Of a stretch of DNA of 64,000 nucleotides, positions 1 to 9,701 are shown piece after piece. The DNA is taken from the NCBI GenBank assembly GCA_019118745.1, contig DWYJ01000017.1, positions 1-64,000 on the forward strand, written 5' to 3'. Every line of letters starts with the position of its first letter. The first letter of the stretch is position 1. Below the pieces are notes generated by a model. It did no database searches. It worked only from the letters and a program-made list of their open reading frames with translations, and was not told where the DNA came from. This stretch comes from Candidatus Desulfovibrio gallistercoris (GTDB lineage Bacteria; Desulfobacterota; Desulfovibrionia; Desulfovibrionales; Desulfovibrionaceae). The position numbers and the translations under genes are program-made.

Positions 1-22
1 ATGCTGACGCTGCCCTCACACT

Positions 23-113
23 ACGGAAAAAGCGTGGTTTTTCCGTGTGTTCGGTTGCGGGTAGTCGCTCTCGCGACTACCAGAGCAATCCACATTTTCA
101 ATGTGGAATTGCT

Positions 114-115
<2 letters not shown>
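23..115. terminator. three tandem hairpins after the dehydrogenase gene
   Basis: Three consecutive inverted repeats are visible. ACGGAAAAA at 23-31 pairs with TTTTTCCGT at 38-46. GGTAGTCGC at 60-68 pairs perfectly with GCGACTACC at 73-81. AGAGCAAT plus CCACATT at 82-96 pairs with AATGTGG and ATTGCTCT at 100-115. The last stem overlaps the stop codon of the minus-strand gene. They lie where a terminator or 3'-end stabiliser would be expected, but none has a classical U-run. The AGAGCAAT/ATTGCTCT ends resemble the ends of the dispersed repeats found elsewhere in the window. Confidence 0.5.
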
Positions 116-1316
<1,201 letters not shown>

Positions 1317-1534
1317 GATGTCTCCTTTTGGGGTAAAGGGCCCGTCGGGCCTGTCCAGAACGGGATGCGCCCAATCAGTTGCGCGTGCCGATGACATAGC
1401 CTGAAGCGGGCGCAAGGTAAAGGGCGGCGCGGGCCGTGTCCCGGCGTTTTTTCTGTGACAAGACGCCGCCGTCCTGTGCCGGGCCCGCGAGGAAAAAGAG
1501 ATGATGAAAAAAGTCTGTCCGGCGTTCGGCGGGC

Positions 1535-1837
1535 TCAGGCGCTTTCATCCGGCTGATAGGCCAGACGTTCCAGCGGCACGCTGCGGGCTATGTCGGCAAG
1601 GGCGGCCTCCGCCTGCGCGCGCATGTGCGGCGAGAAGATGACCTTGATCAAGGCTTCCCTGCGGTCCAGGACGGTGAAATAGGCCACGTTTTCATAGGCC
1701 TCCAGAAGAAAGCGGAAAAGGGCCGTCCGTTCCGCCGGAAGGCGCAGATAGAGCGCGGCGCTCTCGCGCGCCGGGGGGAGGACGGCGGAACGGTCGCGGC
1801 GACGCCGCAGGGACGGCAGGGGGGCGGCATCAGGCAT
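1535..1837 (-). CDS. DUF4911 domain protein
   Basis: A 100-residue protein whose core (LYLRLPAERTALFRFLLEAY, then ENVAYFTVLDRREALIKVIF) matches what I recall of DUF4911, a small alpha/beta domain common in Desulfovibrio-like bacteria with no known function. It has no signal peptide or membrane segment and is probably cytoplasmic. Its ATG shares one base with the azlD stop codon (TGATG), so it is the third gene of an azlC-azlD-DUF4911 transcription unit and is probably translationally coupled. A link to amino-acid export is possible from position only. The N-terminal 25 residues are Arg/Pro-rich and look disordered. Confidence 0.75.
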   Translation of the reverse strand: MPDAAPLPSLRRRRDRSAVLPPARESAALYLRLPAERTALFRFLLEAYENVAYFTVLDRREALIKVIFSPHMRAQAEAALADIARSVPLERLAYQPDESA

Positions 1838-2178
1838 CAGTACAGCCCCAGAAAGCGCGCCCCGGCCACCAGCAGCATGGCGAAGATGATGGTGCCGAAA
1901 AAGCTTTTGGTCTTCCAGGCCACCAGCAGCGAGGGCAGGGCGGCCACAAGGTAGAGGTTCCCCGGCGTGGGGTCGAACTTGTCGTTATAATAGAAGATCT
2001 GCGAAGCGAGCAGGGCCGCCATGACCGAGACGGGCACGAAGGAGAGCCAGTGCCGGAGCAGGGGCGGCAGTTTTTCCGCCCGAAGGTACATGACGGGCAG
2101 GACGCGGGGGATGGCAGTCACCAGCGTACAGCCGATGATGCACCAGACGAGTTCCGCATGCTGAGCAAGGAAATTCAT
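1837..2178 (-). CDS. azlD: branched-chain amino-acid export subunit AzlD
   Basis: A 113-residue membrane protein with three to four hydrophobic helices. The segment LVTAIPRVLPVMYLR near residue 19 is the characteristic AzlD motif. AzlD is the small partner of AzlC; together they export branched-chain amino acids and analogues at the inner membrane. The start at 2178 has AGGAGG upstream and overlaps the azlC stop in an ATGA arrangement, showing coupled translation. A longer frame upstream is just read-through of azlC sequence. Length is normal for the family. Confidence 0.9.
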   Translation of the reverse strand: MNFLAQHAELVWCIIGCTLVTAIPRVLPVMYLRAEKLPPLLRHWLSFVPVSVMAALLASQIFYYNDKFDPTPGNLYLVAALPSLLVAWKTKSFFGTIIFAMLLVAGARFLGLY

Positions 2179-2879
2179 GCGCGTTCCTCCTGCGGACGCC
2201 GGTCCTGCCGGGCGAGCAGCCAGGTCCCGGCGCAGGCAGCCAGCACGGTGGCCACGACCACGTTCCACTGCCCCATGCCCGCGATCTTGAAGCCGAGGGA
2301 GAGCAGACCGGCCAGCAGGGCGACCACGACATGCAGACGGCTCACGCATTGCGGCACGAGCAGGGCGAGGAACATGGCCGTCAGCGCGTAATCGAGGCCC
2401 AGCGGGCGGACATCGGTCACCAGCTCGCCGCAGAAGACGCCCAGCGCCGTGCCGCCGACCCAGGCGGAGTGGGCCGTGATGTTGCAGGAGTACAGGGTCG
2501 CCGCCGCAAGCTGCCAGCCTTTCTGGAACGCGCCGATGTGCACGCCGAAGGTCTCGTCCGTGAGTTCACAGCCGAAAAGGAAGCGCTGCCAGCGCTTGAG
2601 CGGGGCCAGATATTCCGCCAGCGCGGCGGACATGAGCAGATGCCGCAGATTGACCACGAATACCGCCACCACCACCGAGAGCGCACCGACGCCCGCCCCC
2701 CAGAGACCGGCGACCACGAATTGCCCGGAACCGGCAAAGAGCAGCACGGACATGAGGACGGCCAGAGAAGGCGGGATCTGGCTCTTGACGGCAAGCACGC
2801 CAAAGGCGAAGCCTACGGGCACATAGCCGAGAACGATGGGCAGGGCGCGGCGCACGCCGGCGCTGACAGGGGATGGCAT
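2175..2879 (-). CDS. azlC: branched-chain amino-acid permease AzlC
   Basis: A 234-residue integral membrane protein of the AzlC family. It begins PSPVSAGVRRALPIVLGYVP followed by VGFAFGVLA, the usual first helix, and contains the conserved FVVNLRHLLMSAALAEYLAP region near residue 85 and TDETFGVH further on. With AzlD it forms a two-component exporter for branched-chain amino acids. The start at 2879 has AGGAGG at the right distance and gives the normal family length; the longer frame to 3050 runs through the promoter region. It is the first gene of the operon and is divergent from the MFS gene. Confidence 0.92.
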   Translation of the reverse strand: MPSPVSAGVRRALPIVLGYVPVGFAFGVLAVKSQIPPSLAVLMSVLLFAGSGQFVVAGLWGAGVGALSVVVAVFVVNLRHLLMSAALAEYLAPLKRWQRFLFGCELTDETFGVHIGAFQKGWQLAAATLYSCNITAHSAWVGGTALGVFCGELVTDVRPLGLDYALTAMFLALLVPQCVSRLHVVVALLAGLLSLGFKIAGMGQWNVVVATVLAACAGTWLLARQDRRPQEERA

Positions 2880-2919
2880 ATGACCTCCTGCGGGCCGCGG
2901 CCCGCGATTGCGAGTCCCC

Positions 2920-2948
2920 TTGATAGCGCTTTCATCCGGCACTGGCAA
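2920..2948 (-). promoter_or_regulatory. sigma-70 promoter of azlCD
   Basis: On the minus strand TTGCCA and TATCAA are separated by 17 bases, about 40 bases upstream of the azlC start. Both hexamers match the consensus at four or five of six positions. A GC-rich palindrome (GGGCCGCGGCCC) lies between the promoter and the gene and could fold in the leader. Confidence 0.55.
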
Positions 2949-2989
2949 GGATGCCGCCGCGCCCGGACGCCCGCGGGGAGTGGGTACGA

Positions 2990-4264
2990 ATGAGAGATGA
3001 TGGATCACGGCAGCGCTCGCTGGCAGCGCTTTCCCTTTTGTGTTTTGCACTGGCCGATGTTCGGGACGGGCTCGGCCCCTTTTTCGGAGTGTATCTGCAA
3101 AGTCATGGCTGGGGGCCTGACGCCATCGGCTACGTGATGACGCTGGGCGGGCTCATGGGGGTGGTGGCGGCTTCGCCGCTGGGCGCGCTGGTGGATGCCT
3201 CGCACGACAAGCGGCGGCTGCTGACCGTCGTGGTGCTGGGCATCGTGCTGGCCGCCGTGGCCGTTTTCCTGTCCCCTCTGCCGCTGGTGGCCGGGGCGAG
3301 CCAGATCACGCAGGGCCTGCTGGCGGCGGCCGTGGCCCCGCTCATCAGCGCGCTGAGCCTGGGGCTCGTGGGGCAGGCGGGCCTGTCTGCCCGGCTGGGC
3401 CGCAACGAGGCCTGGAACCACGCGGGCAATGCCGCCAGCGCGGTGCTGGGCGGCGCGGTAGGCTGGTTCTACGGCATCGGCGGCGTGCTCCTGGTCATGG
3501 CGGGCATGGGCCTGCTTTCCCTGCTGGCGGTGCGGGGGATACAGCCCCAGCACATCGATTATGCCGCGGCGCGCGGACTGGAGACGGCCGAAAGGACGCA
3601 GGCGGCCGGTCCCGCCCCTTCGCGCCTGAGCCTGCTGTTCGGGGACAAGGCGTTGCTCTGCACCGGCGGGATCATGCTGTTCTTCCATCTGGGCAATGCC
3701 GCCATGCTGCCGCTGCTCGGGCAGTCCGCCGTGGCCCATTTCGACGTGGACCCCGCCGTGTATACGGCATGCACGGTGCTGGTGGCGCAGGGCACCATGA
3801 TCCTGACTGCGCTCTGGGCCGCCTGGATCGCTCCGCGCCGGGGCTACGGGCCTGCGCTCTTCTGCGCGCTCATCGCCCTGCCCGTACGCGGCTTGGTCGC
3901 CGGTTTCTGGCAAAGCCCCTGGAATATCGTGCCCGTACAGATACTGGATGGCGTGGGGGCGGGCATCATGGGCGTGGTGACGCCGGGCATGGTCGCCCTG
4001 TTGTTGCGGGGCAGCGGACACATCAACCTCGGCCTGGGGATGGTGATGACGCTGCAGGGGATAGGCGCGGCCTTCAGCGCCACCTGGGGCGGCGTCGTGG
4101 CCGATCTGTACGGCTACAGCATGGCCTTTCTGGCGCTGGCGGTCGCGCCGTGCGTGGCCCTGCTGCTCCTGCTTGCGGGCATCCGCTTTTTGCCGCGCCT
4201 GCGGGATGCTCTGTCGCGGCAGGAAAGCCGGCAAATCGGACGATATAAGGCTGAAGTTCGGTAA
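2990..4264 (+). CDS. MFS transporter
   Basis: A 424-residue polytopic protein with about twelve hydrophobic helices, arranged as 6+6 around a hydrophilic loop near residues 195-220. The first helix region carries DVRDGLGPFFGVYLQ, and a loop-2-like GALVDASHDKRRLL follows helix 2, as in major facilitator permeases. The substrate cannot be read from the sequence. The ATG at 2990 is preceded by GGGGAG; an alternative ATG at 2951 would add 13 Pro/Arg-rich residues and would overlap the -35 region of the divergent azlC promoter. The gene is divergent from azlCD, but no functional link is evident. I see no clear terminator after it. Confidence 0.82.
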   Translation: MRDDGSRQRSLAALSLLCFALADVRDGLGPFFGVYLQSHGWGPDAIGYVMTLGGLMGVVAASPLGALVDASHDKRRLLTVVVLGIVLAAVAVFLSPLPLVAGASQITQGLLAAAVAPLISALSLGLVGQAGLSARLGRNEAWNHAGNAASAVLGGAVGWFYGIGGVLLVMAGMGLLSLLAVRGIQPQHIDYAAARGLETAERTQAAGPAPSRLSLLFGDKALLCTGGIMLFFHLGNAAMLPLLGQSAVAHFDVDPAVYTACTVLVAQGTMILTALWAAWIAPRRGYGPALFCALIALPVRGLVAGFWQSPWNIVPVQILDGVGAGIMGVVTPGMVALLLRGSGHINLGLGMVMTLQGIGAAFSATWGGVVADLYGYSMAFLALAVAPCVALLLLLAGIRFLPRLRDALSRQESRQIGRYKAEVR

Positions 4265-4374
4265 AAAATAGAAAGACACTCTGCATGCTTCTCGTGGGGC
4301 GAGGGGAGCGCTGCCCGTGTGCCTGCCGCTTCTGCCTAACTATGCAGCAAAGCGTATCATCGGGTCTTGGAGAC

Positions 4375-4403
4375 TTGCCTTTGGGCGGCTCAGTGCGTAT
4401 AGT
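4375..4403 (+). promoter_or_regulatory. sigma-70 promoter of the SprA-like gene
   Basis: TTGCCT and TATAGT are separated by exactly 17 bases, ending 40 bases before the ATG at 4443. Spacing and hexamers are good for a housekeeping promoter. Confidence 0.6.
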
Positions 4404-4442
4404 TACAAGGAATGATTCCCTTTAACGAAAAGGCAGGAACGT

Positions 4443-5465
4443 ATGTCAGAAAATGCTGAACCGGTTGGCGGCGTCGGCGCGCTTTCGGGGATGAGCCCGG
4501 CGGGGACGGTCGGATATTTCCGGCAGACCTCCCGGACGCCTGGTCGCGAGCAGGATTCCTACGGGCAGTTCGCTACGGCGCAGGAAAAAGCCGCGGCGCA
4601 GCAGGGGGAAGACGCTTCCGCCCAGGCTGGCGACAGCGTTCAGCTTTCTCCTGAAGCCGAACAGCAGCTCAAGGAGCTGAAGCAGCGGGATGCGGAGGTG
4701 CGCGCGCATGAGCGGGCGCATATGGCCGCTGCCGGGCAGCACGCCATGGGCGGCGCGCAATATACCTATCAGGCCGGGCCTGACGGACGCCGCTACGCCA
4801 TAGGCGGGCACGTCAACATCGATACGTCGGAGGTCCCCGACGATCCGGAAGCCTCGGAAGAAAAGGCGCAGCAGGTACGGCGTGCTGCGCTCGCGCCGGG
4901 CGATCCTTCGGCTCAGGACATGCAGGTGGCTGCGCAGGCCGCCCAGATGGAAGCCGAAGCCCGTGTGGATGCCCGCGAGGAAAAGCAGGAAGAGGCGCAG
5001 AGCGGAGCGGCCGACGGCGGCATGCAGGCGAACGTGGACCCCCTCACCAGCAGTCTGGCGGCGGGGCCCAACGTGAATATGGCGGCGCAGGGCTCCGGCG
5101 TGGCCGCCTCTGCGGGGAGCCGTCAGGATGAGGCGCTTGGGAGCATCGAGACCGAGCGCAGTTCCCGGCGGCAGGCCGTGCAGGCCTATGAAAGCGCCAG
5201 CCTGGGCTTTCCCTCTGCCGGGGAGCTGTCGCGCGGAGCCTCGTCCGGCGACGGCGGCTCATGGCGGATGACGGCTGACGGTCTCTTTGCCGCTTACAGC
5301 AGCAGCGGCAGCCAGCCGCAGCGTCCCCAGGCTGCCGGCGGCGAGAGCGTCTGGTCCGGCGTCAGCCCGCAGCGTGCTGCGCGGACGTACTCCGGCATGG
5401 CCGGCGGCACGGGCTACAGCGCTTCCGCCAGCGTTTCCGGAGCCATGTTCTCCTTTGCCGTTTAG
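4443..5465 (+). CDS. putative metalloprotease, SprA/CJM1_0395 family
   Basis: A 340-residue, Ala/Gln/Ser-rich protein. The conserved core lies at residues 65-150 and contains HERAH at 89-93, an HExxH zinc-metalloprotease signature, followed by AAAGQHAMGGAQYTYQAGPD and GRRYAIGGHVNID. This pattern matches the SprA-related (CJM1_0395) family of putative metalloproteases. The N-terminal 60 and C-terminal 180 residues are low-complexity and probably disordered. There is no signal peptide, so secretion would need another route. The gene stands alone, with its own promoter upstream and a strong terminator downstream. Family members are known mainly from genome annotation, so catalytic activity is inferred. 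Confidence 0.72.
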   Translation: MSENAEPVGGVGALSGMSPAGTVGYFRQTSRTPGREQDSYGQFATAQEKAAAQQGEDASAQAGDSVQLSPEAEQQLKELKQRDAEVRAHERAHMAAAGQHAMGGAQYTYQAGPDGRRYAIGGHVNIDTSEVPDDPEASEEKAQQVRRAALAPGDPSAQDMQVAAQAAQMEAEARVDAREEKQEEAQSGAADGGMQANVDPLTSSLAAGPNVNMAAQGSGVAASAGSRQDEALGSIETERSSRRQAVQAYESASLGFPSAGELSRGASSGDGGSWRMTADGLFAAYSSSGSQPQRPQAAGGESVWSGVSPQRAARTYSGMAGGTGYSASASVSGAMFSFAV

Positions 5466-5466
5466 C

Positions 5467-5490
5467 GCGTTCAAACTGAAAATGTTCTAG
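5467..5490 (+). repeat. dispersed intergenic repeat, short copy
   Basis: GCGTTCAAACTGAAAATGTT followed by CTAG, immediately after the SprA-like stop codon. It matches the repeat core seen at 13675, 52374 and 60174 on this strand. Confidence 0.7.
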
Positions 5491-5513
5491 ACGCGCAACA
5501 TATGGATCTCTTC

Positions 5514-5545
5514 GAGCCCGTTCTCTCAGAGAGCGGGCTTTTTTT
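5514..5545 (+). terminator. rho-independent terminator
   Basis: AGCCCG(TTCT) at 5515 pairs with AGAGCGGGCT ending at 5539, followed by a run of seven Ts. It ends the SprA-like transcript. Confidence 0.9.
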
Positions 5546-5728
5546 GTGCCCGGACCTCGGCCGGCCGTCCGCCGCGCTGCTGGTGGAAAACGCGGGTATG
5601 GCGCTGCGGCAGCAGCGACGAGTGAAAGGAGCAGCGAGCCGGAGGCACGCTTAGGCAGGTGGGGCGGCACGTCGTGCCGCTAAGGCGGGCATGCACGACA
5701 AGGGGAAGGGAAACTGGGAGACGAGAAA
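5546..5728. other. intergenic stretch without a gene
   Basis: Between the terminator of the SprA-like gene and the motAB terminator I see no credible reading frame. The stretch has a short palindrome (GGCACGTCGTGCC near 5668) and A/G-rich sequence near 5700, but nothing I can name. Confidence 0.5.
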
Positions 5729-5732
5729 GAAG

Positions 5733-5762
5733 AGAGGCAAGGCCGTTTCCGGCCTTGCCTCT
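5733..5762 (-). terminator. terminator of motAB
   Basis: AGAGGCAAGGCCG at 5733-5745 and CGGCCTTGCCTCT at 5750-5762 form a perfect 13-bp stem with a TTTC loop. Read on the minus strand it is followed by a mixed T/C tract, and it lies 87 bases past the motB stop. Confidence 0.8.
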
Positions 5763-5848
5763 TCTTCCCGCTAAGCGGGATGTCCGCTGGGCATGATGCC
5801 CTCCATGCCCAACAGAACCATCATACGCCGGAACGTACGCCGGCGCAA

Positions 5849-6556
5849 CTAGTAGACGACGCTGTAGCTCATGACCTCGGGGCGGTGGAAGACGAATTCC
5901 ACGCGCCGGTTGGCCGCCTTGCTCTCCTCGTTGATGCCGGGCTTGTACGGGCGGGTATCCCCGTAGCAGATCCCGCGCAACGTAGTCGGCTTGATCCCCT
6001 GGGTGGTCAGGTAGTGCAGAGCGGCGGCGGCACGGGCCCCGGAGAGCTCCCAGCCAGAAGGATAGTTGGGCTTGGCTTCGGCCGAATCCGCATGACCACG
6101 CACCACGAGATACAGGTTGTACTCGCGCAGGATCTTGATCACATTGCCGAGGACCTTAATGCCCTGCGGGGACAGTACCGCCGAACCGGGCTGGAACATG
6201 GCGTCCGAATTGACGCGCAGCTGCACGCCCACGTCATCGGCGCTGATGCCCGACGCGCTTTGCGGGATGGCGTCGGCCATGAGCATCTGCTGCAGCTTCT
6301 GCGCGATGGCGATATGGGACTTTTCATTTTCCGAGATACGGAGAGAGTCCGTGCTGATGCGCGCGGTGTTCTGCAGGAAGGGGTTGTTGGAGACCGGCGA
6401 CGTGGCGCTGGAATCGTACTGCAGTTCTCCCTTGAAGTAGGCCGCAAGACCGGCCTTCGTTTCAGGAGAGACCGTGCTCAATACCCACAGGAGAAGAAAA
6501 AAGGCCATCATGGCGGTCACAAAGTCCGCGTAGGCAACTTTCCATGCACCTGCCAT
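5849..6556 (-). CDS. motB: flagellar motor stator protein MotB
   Basis: A 235-residue protein with one N-terminal membrane helix (about residues 8-27, AYADFVTAMMAFFLLLWVLS). Asp11 in this helix corresponds to the ion-binding aspartate of MotB. The C-terminal half is an OmpA/MotB peptidoglycan-binding domain, with RGHADSAEA, ELSGARAAAALHYL and NRRVEFV as its signature segments. MotB anchors the stator to the cell wall and forms the ion channel with MotA. A strong AAGGAGG precedes the ATG. motB follows motA by 38 bases in one unit. The N-terminus before the helix is short, as is usual in this family branch. Confidence 0.95.
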   Translation of the reverse strand: MAGAWKVAYADFVTAMMAFFLLLWVLSTVSPETKAGLAAYFKGELQYDSSATSPVSNNPFLQNTARISTDSLRISENEKSHIAIAQKLQQMLMADAIPQSASGISADDVGVQLRVNSDAMFQPGSAVLSPQGIKVLGNVIKILREYNLYLVVRGHADSAEAKPNYPSGWELSGARAAAALHYLTTQGIKPTTLRGICYGDTRPYKPGINEESKAANRRVEFVFHRPEVMSYSVVY

Positions 6557-6594
6557 ACATCCTCCTTAAAAGATCCGTCTTCTCCAGGGCGGGC

Positions 6595-7443
6595 TTAGGC
6601 GCTGCGCAGGCGCTCTTCCATTTCGGCGAAACGGGGCCGGAAGGGATAAGGGACGGCGCGGCGGCCATATTCCACGGCGATGAGCGGCGTTGCGCCACGG
6701 ATGGCGGCGGAGACGGCTTCCTTGACGGCGTTGAAATAGAAATGCTCTTCGGAAACGTAGTTCTCCAGCTTGGAGCCCATAGGCCCGAACAGACCGTAGC
6801 AGGAAAGGATACCGATGAAGGTGCCGACGAGGGCTGCGGCGATGTAGTGGCCCAGCACTTCCGGCGGTTCGTTGATGTTGCCCATGGCGAGCACGACGCC
6901 GAGCACGCAGGCCACGATACCCATACCAGGCATGGACTCGGCCATGTGCGTGATGGCGTGCGCGGGCAGCAGACCTTCACCCTGCATGGTGCGCATATCC
7001 ACGTCCATGAGGCTGTTGATGTCGGCCGGGTCGCCGGTGGTCAGGTAAACGCGCAGGGTGTCGCCGATGAAGTTGACCAGGGTCGTATTTTTGGAGATGC
7101 CGGGATACTTGCTGAAAATGGGGCTCGATTCCGGCTTTTCCACGTCGCTTTCCACGCTGATGACGCCTTCACGATGCATCTTGGTGAAGAGGGTGTACAG
7201 CAGCGCCAGGGTGTCCAGATAGCGTTCCTTGCTGGAACCCGGGTCGGAAAAGAGGTTTTTCAGGCTCTTGGTGATGAGCTTGAAGGTGTACTTCGTCTGC
7301 GAGCCGAAAAATGCGCCCAGACCGCAGCCAAGGATGATGATGAGCTCGGCGGGCTGAAAAAGGACGGACCATTCCCCGTGCGCAACAGTATAGCCCACGA
7401 TCACGGAGGAGAAAACGACGATGAGGCCTATCAGAAGATACAT
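6595..7443 (-). CDS. motA: flagellar motor stator protein MotA
   Basis: A 282-residue protein of the MotA/PomA family with four hydrophobic helices: two at the N-terminus and two near residues 165-220 (MPGMGIVACVLGVVLAM and AALVGTFIGILSCYGLFGP). The cytoplasmic loop between the pairs interacts with the rotor switch. It works with MotB to drive flagellar rotation by ion flow. The gene precedes motB on the minus strand. The ribosome site is weak (GGTGGGA). A sigma-28-like promoter lies about 80 bases upstream, which fits late flagellar gene control. Confidence 0.95.
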   Translation of the reverse strand: MYLLIGLIVVFSSVIVGYTVAHGEWSVLFQPAELIIILGCGLGAFFGSQTKYTFKLITKSLKNLFSDPGSSKERYLDTLALLYTLFTKMHREGVISVESDVEKPESSPIFSKYPGISKNTTLVNFIGDTLRVYLTTGDPADINSLMDVDMRTMQGEGLLPAHAITHMAESMPGMGIVACVLGVVLAMGNINEPPEVLGHYIAAALVGTFIGILSCYGLFGPMGSKLENYVSEEHFYFNAVKEAVSAAIRGATPLIAVEYGRRAVPYPFRPRFAEMEERLRSA

Positions 7444-7518
7444 ACAGTCCCACCAGCGCCGGCAACTAGCCGGGTTTACCTGCCCGGAACGATTTCCGGA
7501 AAAATGCCATACCTAACT

Positions 7519-7545
7519 ATAACGCCCGGAGAAGAAAAATCTTTA
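7519..7545 (-). promoter_or_regulatory. sigma-28-like promoter of motAB
   Basis: On the minus strand TAAA is followed after 15 bases by GGCGTTAT, which matches the sigma-28 (FliA) -10 consensus GCCGATAA at five of eight positions. It coincides with a stem (GCCCGAAGAAG/CTTCTCCGGGC) that could also end asmA transcription. The match is moderate but the position and gene type fit. Confidence 0.5.
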
Positions 7546-7565
7546 GCCTTCTTCGGGCACATTGT

Positions 7566-9584
7566 CTATCTGCCCAGGATGCCGCGCACCAGCCCGCCGG
7601 CGCCGCGCACCGTCTTGTCCAGCGCGTTGCCCGCGCCCTTTGCCGTTTCTCCGGCGGCCTTGCCGGCCTGGGTCCCGCCTTCCAGCAGCGCGCCGGGCAG
7701 GCCGGTGGCCATGCGCGCGAGGAAGCGGGGATCCACCGTATAGGACAGGTCGTCGAAGGGGCCGTCGACGATGACCGGGATGGTCAGCCCCAGCGTGCGC
7801 ACATCGGCGGTGGCGTGCAGGCGCTTGCGGGGCAGGCTGGCCGTGGCCTGGCCGTTGGCGTTGAGCGTGTCGGCGCTGGCCACGATGGGCTTTGAGGTCA
7901 CTTCTCCCTGTCGGATGACGAAGGGGACCTGCACGCGGGCTATGCGGTTGGGGATGGCGCCGCTCACCCCCGGTATGTCACGGGGCAGGGCGGAAAGCGC
8001 CTGAAGGTGCAGGTCGCGCACTTCCAGCGATCCCTTGCCGTCCAGCGCGGCCAGCAGCTTTTCGCTGCTCTCGCCCGCAGTGCTGACGTCGGCCGTGAGC
8101 CAGGCCTTGCCTTCGGCGGGACGGCCCTTGCCCAGCATGTGCGTGAGGCCGCCGATGTCCACGCCGTCCGCCTTGAGCGTCAGGTCGTAGCGCTTCTGCG
8201 TCAGATCCGCGGCGCCCTTCCCGGCGATGTCGCCGCCGCCGGCGAGGCGGCAGCGAAGATCCTGGAGGCGGTAGCGTCCCTTTTCTCCCTGCAGGCGCAG
8301 GTTCAGCCCCTGTGCGCCCATTCCTTTATAGCGCAGGCTGTCCACGGCCAGGCTGACGTCCAGCGTCGGGAAGGCGGGAGTGGCGGGGGCCTGGGCCACG
8401 CGTTCCGTGCCCTTGCCGGCAGGGGCCGCCGGGGAGTCGGCCGTGGGAGAGCTCTTTTCCGGCAGATACTGTTCGACGACGACATCCCCAAGGTGGAGGG
8501 AGCCGCGAATGTCCGGTTCAGCGCGCAGCAGGAAGGTCAGTGAGCCGTCAAGACGCGTCTTGCCGCGGACGGCCTTGAGCTGATGCAGCGCCACACGGTC
8601 GGGCGCGCATTCGAGACCAGTGGAAAGCTCCAGCCTGTCCTCTCCCTGCTGCGGCAACCGTATGCCCCAGAGGGCGGCCACGGTGCGCGGGGCCGTGACC
8701 AGCGACAGCGCGCCGGCAAAGCTCAGGGAGGCAAGATCGGCCTCGCCGGACAGCTCGGCGTGGCTGGAGGCGCAGGCCAGCGCCACGTTCTGGAGCCGGA
8801 GCTTCCGGGTGGAGAAGTTCAGGGCGGCCTCCCCCTGCAGGGAAAGCGGACCGAGGGCCACCGGCAGCGGGCCGGTTTGCGGGTTCAGGCCAAGCTGGAG
8901 GCCGCGGATGGTGAGATTGGGCGCGTAGTAGCGCACCGAGGCCTTGAGGGCGAGACTGCCGGAGATGTCTTTCCCTCCCTGCGAGAGGGCATAGGAAAAG
9001 CTGGTGTCCAGCGCCACGTCTGCGTGACGGCGTACGTTCTGGAGCGTGAGGTGGAGGTCGCTGATGGCGAAGCGGTCGCCGGCGGCATCGGTCAGGCTGA
9101 CGCGGGCCTTTTCCACCCGCACAAGCCCCAGTTCCAGCGGCAGTTCATCCGAGGGGACGTTCGCCTCCGCAGTGGCGGCGGCAGGTGCGGGCGGGGCGGC
9201 TTCCGCCGGCGCGGAGGGCGTCCCGGCGGCGGGTTCGCGCAGGACGACGGACAGCTCCGGCCCCGTCAGCACGATCTCTTCCATCACGATGCGGCCGGAG
9301 AAGAGGGGCGAGAGCGCCACCCGCGCATGTCCTCCGGCAGCGCTGACCGTAAGGCTCTTGTCCGGCGCTTCCTGCTGCCAGGCCAGCCTGCCGAAATCCA
9401 CGCCCAGCGGGAAGAGGGACAGACGCGGCTGGTCGGTGAAGGTCACCGGCGCGCCCGTGGCTTTGTTGACCGCGTCGGAGATGGTCGTGGCCACGAATCC
9501 GGTATCGAGGCGGGTAAGCACGAAGGCTCCGGCCCCTGCCAGCAGCAGGACGATAAGGACGAACCAGAGCAGAAGGCGTTTCAT
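7566..9584 (-). CDS. AsmA family protein
   Basis: A 672-residue protein with an N-terminal signal anchor (residues 3-22, RLLLWFVLIVLLLAGAGAFV) and a long periplasmic body. The start of the mature part, ISDAVNKATGAPVTFTDQPR then LSLFPLGVDFGRL, is the AsmA N-terminal domain, and the C-terminal third contains the AsmA_2-like segment. AsmA-like proteins are implicated in moving lipids between the inner and outer membranes and in outer-membrane homeostasis. An Ala/Pro linker lies near residues 120-145. It has GGGAG upstream of the ATG and stands upstream of motA without shared regulation evident. The precise role in this organism is not known. Confidence 0.88.
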   Translation of the reverse strand: MKRLLLWFVLIVLLLAGAGAFVLTRLDTGFVATTISDAVNKATGAPVTFTDQPRLSLFPLGVDFGRLAWQQEAPDKSLTVSAAGGHARVALSPLFSGRIVMEEIVLTGPELSVVLREPAAGTPSAPAEAAPPAPAAATAEANVPSDELPLELGLVRVEKARVSLTDAAGDRFAISDLHLTLQNVRRHADVALDTSFSYALSQGGKDISGSLALKASVRYYAPNLTIRGLQLGLNPQTGPLPVALGPLSLQGEAALNFSTRKLRLQNVALACASSHAELSGEADLASLSFAGALSLVTAPRTVAALWGIRLPQQGEDRLELSTGLECAPDRVALHQLKAVRGKTRLDGSLTFLLRAEPDIRGSLHLGDVVVEQYLPEKSSPTADSPAAPAGKGTERVAQAPATPAFPTLDVSLAVDSLRYKGMGAQGLNLRLQGEKGRYRLQDLRCRLAGGGDIAGKGAADLTQKRYDLTLKADGVDIGGLTHMLGKGRPAEGKAWLTADVSTAGESSEKLLAALDGKGSLEVRDLHLQALSALPRDIPGVSGAIPNRIARVQVPFVIRQGEVTSKPIVASADTLNANGQATASLPRKRLHATADVRTLGLTIPVIVDGPFDDLSYTVDPRFLARMATGLPGALLEGGTQAGKAAGETAKGAGNALDKTVRGAGGLVRGILGR

Positions 9585-9627
9585 GGCGATCTCCCATGCG
9601 CGGCTGCGGCGGGGCAGGCAAGATATG

Positions 9628-9654
9628 CCCTCCCGGCGGAGATCGCCGGGAGGG
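9628..9654. terminator. GC-rich hairpin between epimerase and asmA
   Basis: CCCTCCCGGCG at 9628-9638 pairs perfectly with CGCCGGGAGGG at 9644-9654. A second hairpin (CGCCGG/CCGGCG) lies at 9668-9684. It sits just after the epimerase gene and probably ends its transcript, though the T-run is poor. Confidence 0.55.
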
Positions 9655-9701
9655 GAGCGTTTCAGAACGCGCCGGAATGTCCGGCGGACGGGGGGAGGAG
9701 T

